DNA of 64,000 bases from Ascaphus truei (lineage: Eukaryota > Chordata > Amphibia > Anura > Ascaphidae). The stretch covers positions 137,816,356-137,880,355 of the forward strand of contig CM071570.1 of assembly GCA_036426205.1 (NCBI GenBank). The letters are read 5' to 3'. This document shows positions 54,385 to 64,000 of the stretch, piece by piece (within the stretch, counting starts at the first letter, position 1; each line of letters opens with the position of its first letter). Under the pieces are notes generated by a model. The model did no database searches. It saw nothing but the letters and a program-made list of their open reading frames with translations, and was not told the DNA's origin. The position numbers and the translations under genes were made by a program.

Positions 54385-54640
54385 TAACATGTTTTACCAG
54401 AAAGTAATACATTGAGAGTTACCTCTCGTTTTTAACTATGTCCTGGACATAGTTAATATGACAAATAATACATGGTTAAAAATACAGTTACTGTACATAA
54501 ATGAACAGGGTATACATTATATACAATACATTGCATGCACAGTAAGAGATAATATATGTTATAGGATTATGTAACAGTTACAGACCAGATTAAAATGTGA
54601 GACTGCCTTAGTTTTGAAAGAACTTAAACTGGTGGTGGAT
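54385..54640 (+). repeat. Repeat B, uninterrupted copy
   Basis: AGTAATACATTGAGAGTTAC, CCTGGACATAG, ACATGGTTAAAAATACAGTTA and CAGGGTATACATTATATA run without interruption. The same sequence at 50913-51020 plus 52396-52440 is split by the minus-strand LTR. Confidence 0.75.
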
Positions 54641-54779
54641 GTGAGTTGGCTATCAGTTGGCTTATTCATATAGTTCGCAACTGTCCCTTATTTTTTGTGA
54701 TGTTGTAGTTAGTTTGAGATGCCCAGAGGTTTTCATTAACATGTAATCATTATGTAAGTTCTATGCGCATGTGCTGATA

Positions 54780-55636
54780 GGTGCAACATATTTAATAGAT
54801 AAATGTTGATTAAAGGGACTTAAAGGGACTATTTAACAACGGAGCAAGCTCCTTTGCCTCTTTACACCCCTGAAGAAGAGAGTGAACTCTCGAAAAGCGT
54901 AGGCTTATTCCTTGTTGGCCCTGCACAGCACAATCTGTTCAGCGAATTGAAGCTGACATTCATAGACAGCCTTCAGTTGATTTTCTGATATCGGAACCGG
55001 ATTTCTCCCCTCTTGCGAGATTTGAGAAGAGAACCCGTGGAGACGAGAGGAGGCAGCAGGAGAGCGCTACATGGACATCGGCACCCTTCAGCTCCGGCCC
55101 TGAGAAAAACATCTTGCCGCCACCAGCTGGTCTGATTCGCGGCACACCACGGGGATCATCGGGCTGTTCTGCCACAGATAATAGAGGATATTCTTTTAAA
55201 TTATCCATTGTGAACATCCTACCTGCGTCTAGTAAGTAGGGCTTCAATTTTCCACCACTGGAATTCTTCAATTCACAATATACTGTACAATATTGTTGTT
55301 ATTTTGCATTTTTAGATTGTTTGTATTTTGCTATTTTAATAAATGTACTTTCCACTTTGTCAATTACCTTTTATTTTCACCTATCACCTCCGAGGCTATC
55401 TTCTAGCACTATATCTTGTGCTGTTACAAACACCAAACAGTATTATGCTATGTTTTGTTTTTCTTTCATTACATGCACTGGGATTTCATCTGCATTGAAT
55501 TACGTTTGGAGCAACCAGGACATTTGTCTTCTACTAAATATCTAACGGTTGTATATTACATCTGTATAGTACTTGCTACACTGTACCGAGACTTTAATAT
55601 CAGGCGCCGAATATATTACTTTGGATTTTGCACAGT
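54780..55636 (+). mobile_element. Penelope-like region with hammerhead-like motif
   Basis: A hammerhead-like core (54870-54901) lies upstream of about 700 bp of non-coding sequence ending TATTACTTTGGATTTTGCAC. Possible continuation at 56200-56340 (TTTTGGCAGCCACC, TTAGCGCTACACTACCCCTC). The Penelope assignment rests on the ribozyme context and general similarity to pseudo-LTRs; no RT or GIY-YIG coding is present. Confidence 0.4.
54866..54905 (+). ncRNA. Hammerhead ribozyme-like core in Penelope-like region
   Basis: CTGAAGA at 54870-54876. Stem II is GAGAG (54878-54882) with CTCTC (54887-54891) and a TGAA loop. GAAA follows at 54892-54895, then a short AGCG loop and GTA, placing the predicted cleavage after A54901. 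Stem I is weak (two C-G pairs, then a mismatch). As at 7275, one extra A sits between the core and stem II. Confidence 0.5.
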
Positions 55637-56199
55637 GTCATGGAACAGAAATACCCCTGTCTGCCTTCTCTGTTTCCCCCCCCCCCCCCCCCCTTTCCTT
55701 GGCAGTTCTGCCTGCTAGCTGTATTTGGATGTTACTTTCCTTGCAGTTTCACTCCCAGTGCAGATGGAATGGATACATTATGTTGCCTTTTTCCTTCCAG
55801 TCTGTCACACCCCTGGTTGCCCTGGCAACATCTCCAGTCCTCCAAGTTAATGGGCTTTCCCATTCCCCCCTGTCCCTGCTGACAGTTAGTATGGCCTGGC
55901 CCCTATCCCTGTGTCACAAGCAGTACCCACTGTCTTTACTTCCTGACATTGGCAGAGTGAGTACATTCATGTTACACCTGAGCCAAGGCCAATTCTTTTC
56001 ACCTGCCCTTATTACAAAGCACCCACAGAGATACAACTTTCCAACACAAACATCTTATCCACAAGTGCCTGGTTTTATTGCTGCTTTCCTAAATAAAGTG
56101 AAGAAAATATACAGGACTTGTTGTGCTTTGGAAAGAGGGCTGAGTTGAAGCTAGCTGGGTTCATTCATACCCCAGACATGACCCTGGATCCAGAATACA
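55637..56199 (+). mobile_element. Possible LTR insertion
   Basis: It starts TGTCATGGAACAG and ends CCAGAATACA. TAAATAAAG near 56089 is a possible polyadenylation signal. The flanks CACAG and CAGTT are not a convincing duplication. It appears to split the Penelope-like sequence. Confidence 0.35.
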
Positions 56200-56339
56200 C
56201 AGTTTATATCTGATATAGGTAGTCAGTCATATATATTTTTTGGCAGCCACCCTTCACTAATTTATTTGTGATTATTTGGGTTTATATACATATTGTATAT
56301 TATTCACTTGTTAGCGCTACACTACCCCTCTTTTTTGCA

Positions 56340-58398
56340 CAATTCTTGTTGTGCAACAAATAAGGAGGGAGTCATGGCATATACATATGTATATTCTATT
56401 CTTTCACTGCACCCTTCAGTATCTACTTTAACTCTCCTCTCCCTGTGTAATATGCCTGCTTCTTCCTGGCTCACCCACTGCGTACTTTTCCAACGTGCGG
56501 ACTCCAAGACTGCATCTGTGGAGCCCCATTTGAGAAGAAAATAATACTTGTATGGAAGTTGGCTCTCAATTCCTTCAAATTCATACAAAACGTTTCAATA
56601 AACATAATCATAAAACGGAGTAATCAGGCATGGCTCCAATGACCTATACCGAGCATTTGTCTTGGATTGTGCAAAATGCAATCAATGTCACCGATTTTTA
56701 AGGCTGAAAAATAGCTAGACAATGATTTTAATGTTCAAGAAACTGCAACATTCATCAGTAAGGTGAAGACACAAAATACCAAACATGGAAATGTTGCTTC
56801 TGCTTCTTAACTAGTGACCTTCCTGTAGATGTATGTATAGAACCAAGGGCAAGAGATCTTCATTTTCATGTAAAGGTTTAAGAAGATGTTCTTGTTTACA
56901 TTATATAAGAGCCATTGAAGTATGGTAAACACAAAGGTGTAACATGTAGTCACTATTTCCTCATCATTGCCGGGTGAACCACAATAAAATAACAAAACTG
57001 TACACAATTAAAACCTGCAGATATTGAAAGCTTATTTTTTAACCTTTTTCTGGTAGAGAGGCCTACATCGTATTGCTTTGGCAGTAAAGAGATAACTTAA
57101 TGTTAACTTCTTTGACAATGGAGGATTAATAAGTAATCAATATGTATATTTTCTTTTTTACATATAGGACAATACAATATCCGGTTAATAATGTGACACA
57201 ATCCATATTTTACCAGTATGTAAAACATTCAATATTTAGATTATTTTTTTTACATTTTATATTGCATCCAAAACATTTTGTGATGACATTGTCTTGGCGT
57301 TTACGCTTTCCTTTTATATTTGATATATTTTAAACACAACTTATAGTCCAGCAAGTATTTTTTAGCTTTTGGTAAACCACCCACATTGGTAGCCACATCA
57401 GAAACATACCTAGCCATGAATTCTCTTAACCGTGTGACCTCAATTGTGGCATTTGTGCAATGTGATATTAATCCATAAGAAATAATAGCCCATTAAAACC
57501 ATGGGACAGTAGGGTCTTACCAAGAAATGCACTCATCTAAATATAGTAAGACTCATACCATAAAAGTTCTTGATTTAGCACACTACCATCTGTGTAACTT
57601 CAGTTTATATAACATGTTGCTAGTTATTCGTAACACCTTTTACAAATGTAAACCTTTGACACTGTGAGATTTCACTTGAAATGTGGGTGGTATTGCTCAT
57701 TGGGCCATTTCCTACAATCTTCTTCTTCCGTCTTGTTTTAGGAAAGGAAAAGCCCGAAGCCACAAATGCCTTAATTTCATAACATTTCAAAATTCCAGTC
57801 TTCAGTCTGTCATTACTCATTCTAGTTATAGAAACAAGAGCACTAGTATGTTCTTTCTTTGCAATACTGTATATGTCTTATAGAAATCGAAGCAGAGACT
57901 TTTATGGTTAAGTCACCCAAAAAATTATGAAGACCAAGCGAACTTTGCATAGAAAGGTGTTGAGAGGACGTAATGTCATCGTGATAGACCCAAATGGTAA
58001 CACAAATCCAGAAAACGGTTTCCTTGTAATGAACAAACTTGAGAGTTCTCCTTAGGTGTAATTTGATATCAGCTTTTGATATCTGATACTGTACGTCTTC
58101 AGATGTACGGGCCTATTCAGGTAGCTGTGATAAGCTCGCTGCCATATCGATCGGGTCGTCATATTCCTACCTCACGGTCTGACATATGTGTTAACATTGT
58201 ATTCAGAAAGATTTCTCGCAAGCCAGATATCATTCAGTAGGAAAATGCCAATACCGATCAAGTTAGCAGTTTAATTTGAAGAGATCCGCCCATGCATTTT
58301 CCCTGCAGTCTGTACGAGCTGCGCAGAGAGAGCGCAATCTCCCTGTACAGCTCTTACAGGCGATCCCACTATTTTATTTTTTATTTTATTAACCCAGT
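56340..58398. other. Intron-like sequence
   Basis: The longest stretch with no recognised element. No splice-flanked conserved frame found. Confidence 0.45.
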
Positions 58399-58618
58399 AT
58401 TGAAGCAGGGGGTCTCTGGACTTGAACCTCATTCATTTCTGGTCCGGGTACCCCCTGCTTCCAGAGGTACAGGCCTCCGTAGGGAGTGCTGGTATCTCCT
58501 GCAAGTTTAAATGTCCCAGTCACATGACGCGGGAGGCCTAAACTTGCAAGAGATACCAGCACTCCATAATGGGGCCTATACCTCGGGAAACAGGGGGTCC
58601 CCGCACCTGAAATTAATG
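58399..58618. mobile_element. CACGTG-family foldback MITE
   Basis: GTATTGAAGCAGGGGGTCTC, GGTCCGGGTACCCCCTGCTT and GTGCTGGTATCTCCTGCAAG fold onto CTTGCAAGAGATACCAGCAC and GGGGGTCCCCGCACCTGAAA. The centre is GTCACATGAC. Confidence 0.75.
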
Positions 58619-58738
58619 TAATTACATTAATCCAATTATTTTGTGCATCATCTAGAAGGCCCTTTAAAAGTGATTTGTCTAAAACAGATAATCACCATAT
58701 TATTGGCAAATAAATTGGTGAAAAAGATTTAGACATAA
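58614..58738 (+). repeat. Repeat C, copy 1
   Basis: CCCTTTAAAAGTGATTTGTC and TAATCACCATATTATTGGCA are repeated almost exactly at 63500-63622. Function unknown; AT-rich. Confidence 0.8.
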
Positions 58739-59036
58739 ACTTACCCATTCCCATTTGTTAAGTAGCGGGTTTTTTCATGTACCTGTGTAGGACACGTCTG
58801 TTATGACCATTCTCCCTCCACAGCAGAGGTAAATGGGAATTTTCACAGGTAGTGTTAGGACCTGCATACTGGTCATGCCGTGAATGGCTGCAGGCTTATA
58901 ACGCTTTGGCCAAAGGGTTTAACTAAATGACCCTTACTCATGAGAATACTAACATTGAAGTATTTAACTATGCATTTTGGCACATTGGATGTAGCATTGG
59001 GTATTTTTGTGTTTTGTTGCATACATTTGGCCCACG
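58739..59036. other. No gene recognised
   Basis: Short unremarkable spacer. Confidence 0.4.
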
Positions 59037-59126
59037 CAGTAGCACTCGTTTTGATACAAATATTATATATATATAATATAATATTATATATATATATATA
59101 TATTTGTATCAAAACGAGTGCTACTG
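59037..59126. mobile_element. Small foldback around (TA)n
   Basis: CAGTAGCACTCGTTTTGATA and TATCAAAACGAGTGCTACTG enclose TA repeats; the arms are perfect over more than 25 bp. Confidence 0.85.
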
Positions 59127-59188
59127 AGCACTATATATATATATATATATATTAATAGATAATATTATAAATATCTATATATATAGGC

Positions 59189-59755
59189 TTAAGGGTGCCA
59201 TGTAAAAATGGCTTTAAGACAAACGGTGGCACTGTGTGCTCATTTGCATGTCATTTCCCAGAATCTCTTGCTGCAGTGTATGCTAGGTGATAATGGCGAA
59301 AAGTAGGGTTGCAGTCCTGTCTAAGACATGTGAATGTGCTCACAAGTAATATTTTTATATGCTATATGGTGGAGGGTTTTTAGTCACCTTTTCACCCACC
59401 ATAACCTAAATAATGTGTGGTAAAGACCTACCCAAAGTCTTAAATTGCAAAGCCAGTACAACCAACCTCACAATAATGAGACCCACAAGGTCAAAACAGT
59501 CTGTCTATGAGTGAGATCACTGGCTTTGCATCTCATCCCAGGCTATGTTTAAAAGCTGTGTTTAAAACAGTGAGCATTGGTTTAAGGGTGCCATGTTATA
59601 ATGGCTTTAAGACAAAAGGTAGCACTGTGTGCTCATTTGCATGTCATTTCCCAGAATCCCTTGCTGCAGTGGAAGCACTGTATGCTAGGTGATAATGTCA
59701 AAAAGCAGGGTTGCAGACATGTCTAAAACATGTGCTCACAAGTACTATTTTTATA

Positions 59756-59756
<1 letters not shown>
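59189..59756 (+). repeat. Hammerhead-bearing tandem repeat, ~1.5 units of 393 bp
   Basis: TTAAGGGTGCCATGT begins units at 59189 and 59582. Both continue with CTCATTTGCATGTCATTTCC, CTAGGTGATAATG and GGGTTGCAG. A decayed hammerhead-like core lies at 59471-59505 (AATAATGA for CTGATGA, GACC...GGTC, AAAAC, GTC). The array runs into (TA)n at 59757. Confidence 0.75.

Positions 59757-59799
<43 letters not shown>
59757..59799. repeat. (TA)n microsatellite
   Basis: An uninterrupted TA run that borders the Gmr1-like LTR. Confidence 0.95.
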
Positions 59800-59802
<3 letters not shown>

Positions 59803-60292
59803 GACAGAGTCATAGACTCTGTATACATTAGTAGGAGGTGGCAGTATGCCTGCTTTCCTGTATACGAGGAGTTAACCCAGCTAATTAAGCAGTCCACAGG
59901 TGATCCTAATTAGTAAGCTCACCTGCCTTTGAAAAAGAGGAAGAGGAAATGCCTCTGGGGCAGCAGTCTCTCTCAGACACTGGGAGAGGACAGAGGAGAG
60001 CTGACAGACAGACCCAGGCTCCACAGACTTATGCTGTCCCAGGTAAGGAGCCAAGTGGTATTACCAAATATTGTTGGTATGGTCTAGCTTAGCTAACCAG
60101 CCGGGTAGATAGGCTTAACCTAGTTTAGTTAGCTTCCCTAACGGGGATAGGCTTTTGTTTATGTTTTGTTTTACTTAAAGGGACAGAGCACCCATTGTTT
60201 TTGTTATATTTTTGGACAAATAAATCCACCAGCATATTATTTCACAGGAAGAATTGAGTTGTCGCCTCACTAACCACAGTCAACTTGCCACA
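59800..60292 (+). repeat. 5' LTR of Gmr1-like gypsy
   Basis: TGTGACAGAGTC to CAACTTGCCACA. It contains CAGGTAAGGAG (possible splice donor) and CAAATAAATCC (poly(A) signal, near 60217). It is about 95% like 62397-62902 but lacks 17 bp (near 60040) present in that copy. Confidence 0.85.
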
Positions 60293-60294
60293 AG

Positions 60295-60311
60295 TGGTGT
60301 TAGAAGTGGGA
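60295..60311 (+). promoter_or_regulatory. Primer binding site, tRNA-Leu type
   Basis: TGGTGTTAGAAGTGGGA begins 2 bp after the LTR and would pair with the 3' end of a tRNA-Leu ending TCCCACTTCTGACACCA, with one mismatch. Identification of the tRNA is from memory. The same site recurs at 62905-62921 behind the second LTR. Confidence 0.65.
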
Positions 60312-61170
60312 TGCAGAACACCCTGTAAAAGGGACGAAGCTACACATTGCGTGGAATGTTACTGTCAGTATGGAGGACATTGTGAAGGCCCTACTAAATA
60401 CTGTAGCACCGCTGTTCAGCAGGAAACTAACAGACAGGGACTTGAAAGCGCTGCGGCACAACGTGAGACAAACCAGATACTTGCGGCCCAGCTTGGCATT
60501 ATTGCAGAAACACAGAGGGAGCTGGTTCAACACCTGGTCCAGATTATTATGGACTCAACCAGTGCAGCCAAGCTGCGGCCCATCCAGGCGAACCTATACC
60601 TACAGAAAATGACGCCACAAGATGACGTAGAGGATTACCTCTGGTCCTTTGAGCGAATCGTTTCCCAGGAAAGGTGGGCCCGCTCCAAATGGGCTGGGAT
60701 TATCGCTCCCTTTCTACTAGGGGAAGCCCAAAAAGCATATTGTGACCTCGACAAAGAAGCCGCAGCAGATTATGAAAAAACTAAAAAGCTAAATCCTTGC
60801 AAGGATTGGAGTGACTCCCGCAGTCTGTGCGCAGAGGTTCCATACATGGAGATACCAGGAACAGAAGCCACCCAGATCCCAGTTATGGGATTTGATCCAT
60901 CTGGCTACCAAGTGGCTAAAACCAGAAGCAGATAGCCCAACCCGGATCCTTGAGATGTTGGTGTTGGACCGCTTCATTCGAGCATTACCCCAGGACCTCC
61001 AACATTGGGTGGGACAAGGAGATCCCCTCACTTGTGATGCCATGGTCGGAGCAGCGGAACGTTTTCTAACCACCCGTGAACTGTCACGCTCCACAGTCTC
61101 TCGCACAAACCAAAAACCGCGACCCAACACGAACAGTAGAAGCCAGCGCTGGAACAAAGACCCGGTTTGA
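60312..61170 (+). mobile_element. Gmr1-like gag with SCAN-related capsid (frameshifted)
   Basis: The first frame (to about 60785) holds an N-terminal coiled part and YLQKMTPQDDVEDYLWSFER, AGIIAPFLLGEAQKAY. After a frameshift near 60785 the second frame continues with [32 protein letters not shown] and [18 protein letters not shown]. This is the capsid fold from which SCAN domains are thought to derive (established for Gmr1-like elements). The frameshift makes it inactive. Confidence 0.8.
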
Positions 61171-61199
61171 GGGAGTGGAAGAAAACCTGGATAAGGACT

Positions 61200-61654
61200 G
61201 AAACTCTAAATCTCTGAATGGTTTTCAAGATCGAACTGGGCCAATTGTTTGTTTTGAGTGTGGGGAGGCGGGACATATTAAGGCTCACTGCCCTAAGTTG
61301 TCTGAACCAACGGAGTGTGTGTATGGCTCTGTGAGGTCAGAGTTCTGCGGAGTGTTCTGTGTGACCCGAGGGGATAAAAATACTCACAACTTCCTCACCA
61401 CAGTGATTTTAAATGGTAAACCAATCTCCACCCTGGTAGACTCAGTGAGTGATATTAACTTGGTATCAGGGAAGTTGGTTAAGCCTCTCCAGTTACACCA
61501 GGGTGAGAAGCTGCAGGTATTATTTGTGCATGGGTGCACGCTTCCATACACCACGACTCCGACAAAAGTAAAAGTTGAGGGGCAAGTCATCTAAACTACG
61601 GCAGCAATTGTACCAAAGCTACCCCATTCCCTAGTGTTAGGTTGTATTTTTCCT
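61200..61654 (+). mobile_element. Zinc knuckle and protease of Gmr1-like gypsy (broken)
   Basis: A CCHC knuckle CFECGEAGHIKAHC (near 61255) precedes a retropepsin-like frame 61298-61591 with ISTLVDSVSDINLVSG. The expected D-S/T-G catalytic triad reads D-S-V. A stop at 61592 separates it from the next frame. Confidence 0.75.
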
Positions 61655-62374
61655 GGTTTTGACACTCTGATCAGAGGACAACTCACCTTAAACTATCCTA
61701 CTCCAGATGATGTTTTTCCGTTTACAGTCTCTGAAGTGTCTAAAACCCCTAAATCAAAACGAGAACGTAGGAAGGACAAACAAAGAGGTATGCCCCCACC
61801 CCAGTTAGCACTGGTTACTACTCCTAACAGATGGAGAACAGAGGATGAGGAGTTGTCAGAGACAGGGCTTGTTGACACTCAGGAGTCAGAGTTACCCGTA
61901 GATTTAACAGATAAAACTCCAGAAGAGGAAGGTTTTGGAAGTCTAGAACTCTGTAGTCACCCAGTCTTGGTAGCCCCGGATTTTACAAAACATTTTTTTC
62001 TGCAAATGGACGCCTCTGAAGTAGGTCTTGGAGCAGTCCTGTCCCAGTTTGTAGGAGATAAAGAACACCCGGTCTTGTATTTAAGTCGCAAGTTGTGGCC
62101 CCGCGAACAAAGGTATGCCACGGTAGATATTGAATGTTTGGCCGTAAAGTGGGAAACAGACACTTTAAAATATTACCTATTAGGCAGGTCGTTTACACTC
62201 ATTACAGACCATGCACCCTTACAGTGGATGCATAGAAACAAAGAAAAGAACTCTAGAGTTACCCGCTGGTTTCTATCATTACAACCTTTCAACTTCACAG
62301 TGCAGCATCGACCAGGCATACTGCACGGTAATTCTAGGGTGCACAGTCTCGTGCACGGCCACTCCACTCGATAA
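61634..62374 (+). mobile_element. Linker plus RNase H of Gmr1-like gypsy (RT deleted)
   Basis: A 246-codon frame. The first part is protease C-terminal and linker-like (LGCIFPGFDTLI, then an acidic region). It then jumps to an RNase H domain: LQMDASEVGLGAVLSQ, LYLSRKLWPREQRYATVDIE, CLAVKW and ITDHAPLQW. Reverse transcriptase palm motifs are absent between them, and no integrase follows. The frame ends shortly before the polypurine tract. Confidence 0.8.
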
Positions 62375-62396
62375 TGTTACGCTGGGGAGGGGAATA

Positions 62397-62902
62397 TGTG
62401 AAAGAGTCATATACTGTATACATTAGTAGGAGGTTGCCTGCTTTCCAGTATACAAGTTGTAAGGAGTTAACCCAGCTGATTAAGCAGTCCACAGGTGATC
62501 TTAATTAGTAAGCTCACATGCCTTTAAAAAAGAGGAAGAGGAAATGCCTCTGGGGCAGCAGTCTCTCTCAGACACAGAGAGGACAGAGGAGAGATAACAG
62601 ACAGACCCAGGCTCCACAGACTTATGCTGCCCCAATGGAATATAGCTCCCAGGTAAGGAGCCAAGTGGTATTACCAAATATTGTTGATCTGGTCTAGCTT
62701 AGCTAACCAGCCGGGTAGATAGGCTTAACCTAGTTTAGTTTGCTTCCCTAACGGGGATAGGCTTTTTTTTATGTTTTGTTTTACTTAAAGGGACAGAGCA
62801 CCCATTGTTTTTGTTATATTTTTGGACAAATAAATCCACCAGCATATTATTTCACAGGAAGAATTGAGTTGTCGCCTCACTAACCACAGTCAACTTGTCA
62901 CA
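62397..62902 (+). repeat. Second LTR of Gmr1-like gypsy
   Basis: It follows a polypurine tract (GGGGAGGGGAA, about 62383-62393) and runs from TGTGAAAGAGTC to CAACTTGTCACA. It includes the 17 bp missing from the first LTR. Confidence 0.85.
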
Positions 62903-63053
62903 AGTGGTGTTAGAAGTGGGATGCAGAACACCCTGTAAAAGGGACGAAGCTACACATTGCGTGGACTGTTACTGTCAGTATGGAGGACATTGTGAAGGCC
63001 CTACTAAATACTGTAGCACCGCTGTTCAGCAGGAAACTAACAGACAGGGACTT
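62903..63053 (+). mobile_element. Duplicate leader and gag start behind second LTR
   Basis: Repeats 60293-60443 nearly base for base, including the primer binding site and the MEDIVKALLNTVAPLFSRKL frame. It breaks off after GGGACTTGAA into TATATATATGATG. The element is therefore LTR-internal-LTR-internal. Confidence 0.85.
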
Positions 63054-64000
63054 GAATATATATATGATGTGGTTGGTGGGTTCTGGGGTTAGAGTTTGCT
63101 GGGATTGTGTGTTTATTAATTATAGTTGCCTGTATTTTAGCACAGTGTGTGGAGGTGAAGGCTCTATTATTATTATTAGCGTCTAGAAAAATCTGTGCCT
63201 GCTTTAGCCACAACTTCACATTTGTAATGCCCTCTATCACCTGCAGCAGTGTAATAATCTGCCATGCCACCATCTTAAAGCAGAGGTATCCACTCAGTGG
63301 AGCTTAACCCTAAACATGCTAGAGCAGCTCTATGAGCAATGCACTGGATATCTACAGCTTGGCATGGAGAACTACAAGCGTATTCCTATACAGAGCAGTG
63401 TTTGTATGACATTGTGTTTGTATCACTACTGTCACCGCAGCAGGGTCAAGTGACAGGGAAAAGCAGTGGTATTATATTCAGCTGCACTTTTCCAATCTTT
63501 TAAGTAATTACGTTAATCCATTTATATTGTGTGTCAGGCCCCTTTAAAAGTGATTTGTCTAAAACAGATAATCACCATATTATTGGCAAATAAAGTGCTG
63601 AAAAAGATTTAGACATAATAATTGAAGGATACTGTACACCTACTGCTCAAGACCTTGGACAATGTTCCGTAATCTTGCCCTTGTCTAGGGTTTGTGTTTT
63701 TCTGACTTCATTTATTGGAACTGAACAACTAACAATGTTGCATTTCTCAAAAAATCTCAAATGAAACAACTTTTAAAGAAAAAAGAAAACGCAATCAAAT
63801 TCCCGGCGGAGAGTGCACATGCCCCTGTGCTGTATTATTTTGTACGTGACACTTAAGTATCTACCACATGGCTTATTAGAGAGATATTTCATATGAGGTT
63901 AGGATGTGTACTTGCGTGCATCCATATTTACAAACTGCTTTCCTGGTTCTAAGTTCGTTTAAGTTATATTTGCATGGCAGAAGATGCTTTCTTAGGCCAG
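63054..64000. other. No gene; contains repeat C copy 2
   Basis: Intron-like sequence. 63500-63622 repeats 58614-58738. Nothing else recognised up to the window end. Confidence 0.5.
63500..63622 (+). repeat. Repeat C, copy 2
   Basis: Matches 58614-58738 in the same orientation across about 120 bp, including the CACCATATTATTGGCAAATA block. Confidence 0.8.

Noticed and set aside
1..64000. tRNA genes, snRNA genes and CRISPR arrays
   Set aside because: No B-box like GGTTCGAATCC in a cloverleaf context, and no regular spacer-repeat array; the tandem repeats seen lack unique spacers.

Overview
This window is vertebrate nuclear DNA, most likely from an amphibian and probably a frog. It is AT-rich, intron-like sequence with one host exon and a dense, nested load of transposable elements. 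The elements that point to an amphibian are hammerhead-like ribozyme motifs in tandem repeats and in Penelope-like sequence, an L2/CR1-type LINE, a Gmr1-like gypsy element with a SCAN-related capsid, a sushi-type gypsy element, an L1/Tx1-like LINE and many short foldback elements. The species call is an inference.

The only host coding sequence I can support is an 84-bp phase-1 exon on the minus strand (36741-36824). It has a clean acceptor and donor, and its translation resembles the second coding exon of cAMP phosphodiesterase 7B. The flanking sequence would then be two very long introns of that gene, read right to left.

Layout. 0-4 kb: GC-rich minisatellites, a 67-bp tandem repeat, recurrent palindromes and a tandem duplication of about 850 bp. 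4-13 kb: small hAT-like elements, an inverted pair of a 270-bp repeat, and two solo LTRs; the first LTR is interrupted by a 1.44-kb giant foldback with a hammerhead-like motif beside its loop. 14-19 kb: a TTAA element and a decayed sushi-type gypsy element. 19-26 kb: a TA-flanked element full of TG repeats, a 5'-intact LINE carrying a 2A-like motif, a pyrimidine-rich 360-bp tandem repeat and an internally deleted copy of the same LINE. 27-36 kb: Tigger-like and Harbinger-like MITEs, a hammerhead-bearing repeat, and a solo LTR that landed in the terminus of a hAT-like element carrying its own promoter and intron. 36-47 kb: the exon, more MITEs, an L1/Tx1-like remnant, an L2 3' end and another solo LTR. 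47-54 kb: a second hAT-like copy with a 1.75-kb homopyrimidine tract, a minus-strand solo LTR with an identifiable empty site, and the mirror copy of the pyrimidine-rich repeat. 54-64 kb: a Penelope-like region with a hammerhead-like motif, a second hammerhead tandem repeat, and a Gmr1-like element arranged LTR-internal-LTR-internal.

The regions interact mainly by nesting and shared modules. Five solo LTRs of one superfamily (TGTAG...TACA, 4-bp target duplications) share a 3' box and carry NRF1- and CCAAT-like promoter sites. Three fragments of one LINE family complement each other. Hammerhead-like cores occur in three different repeat contexts. No element here looks intact enough to be autonomous. 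All coordinates of repeats are by eye and may be off by a few bases.
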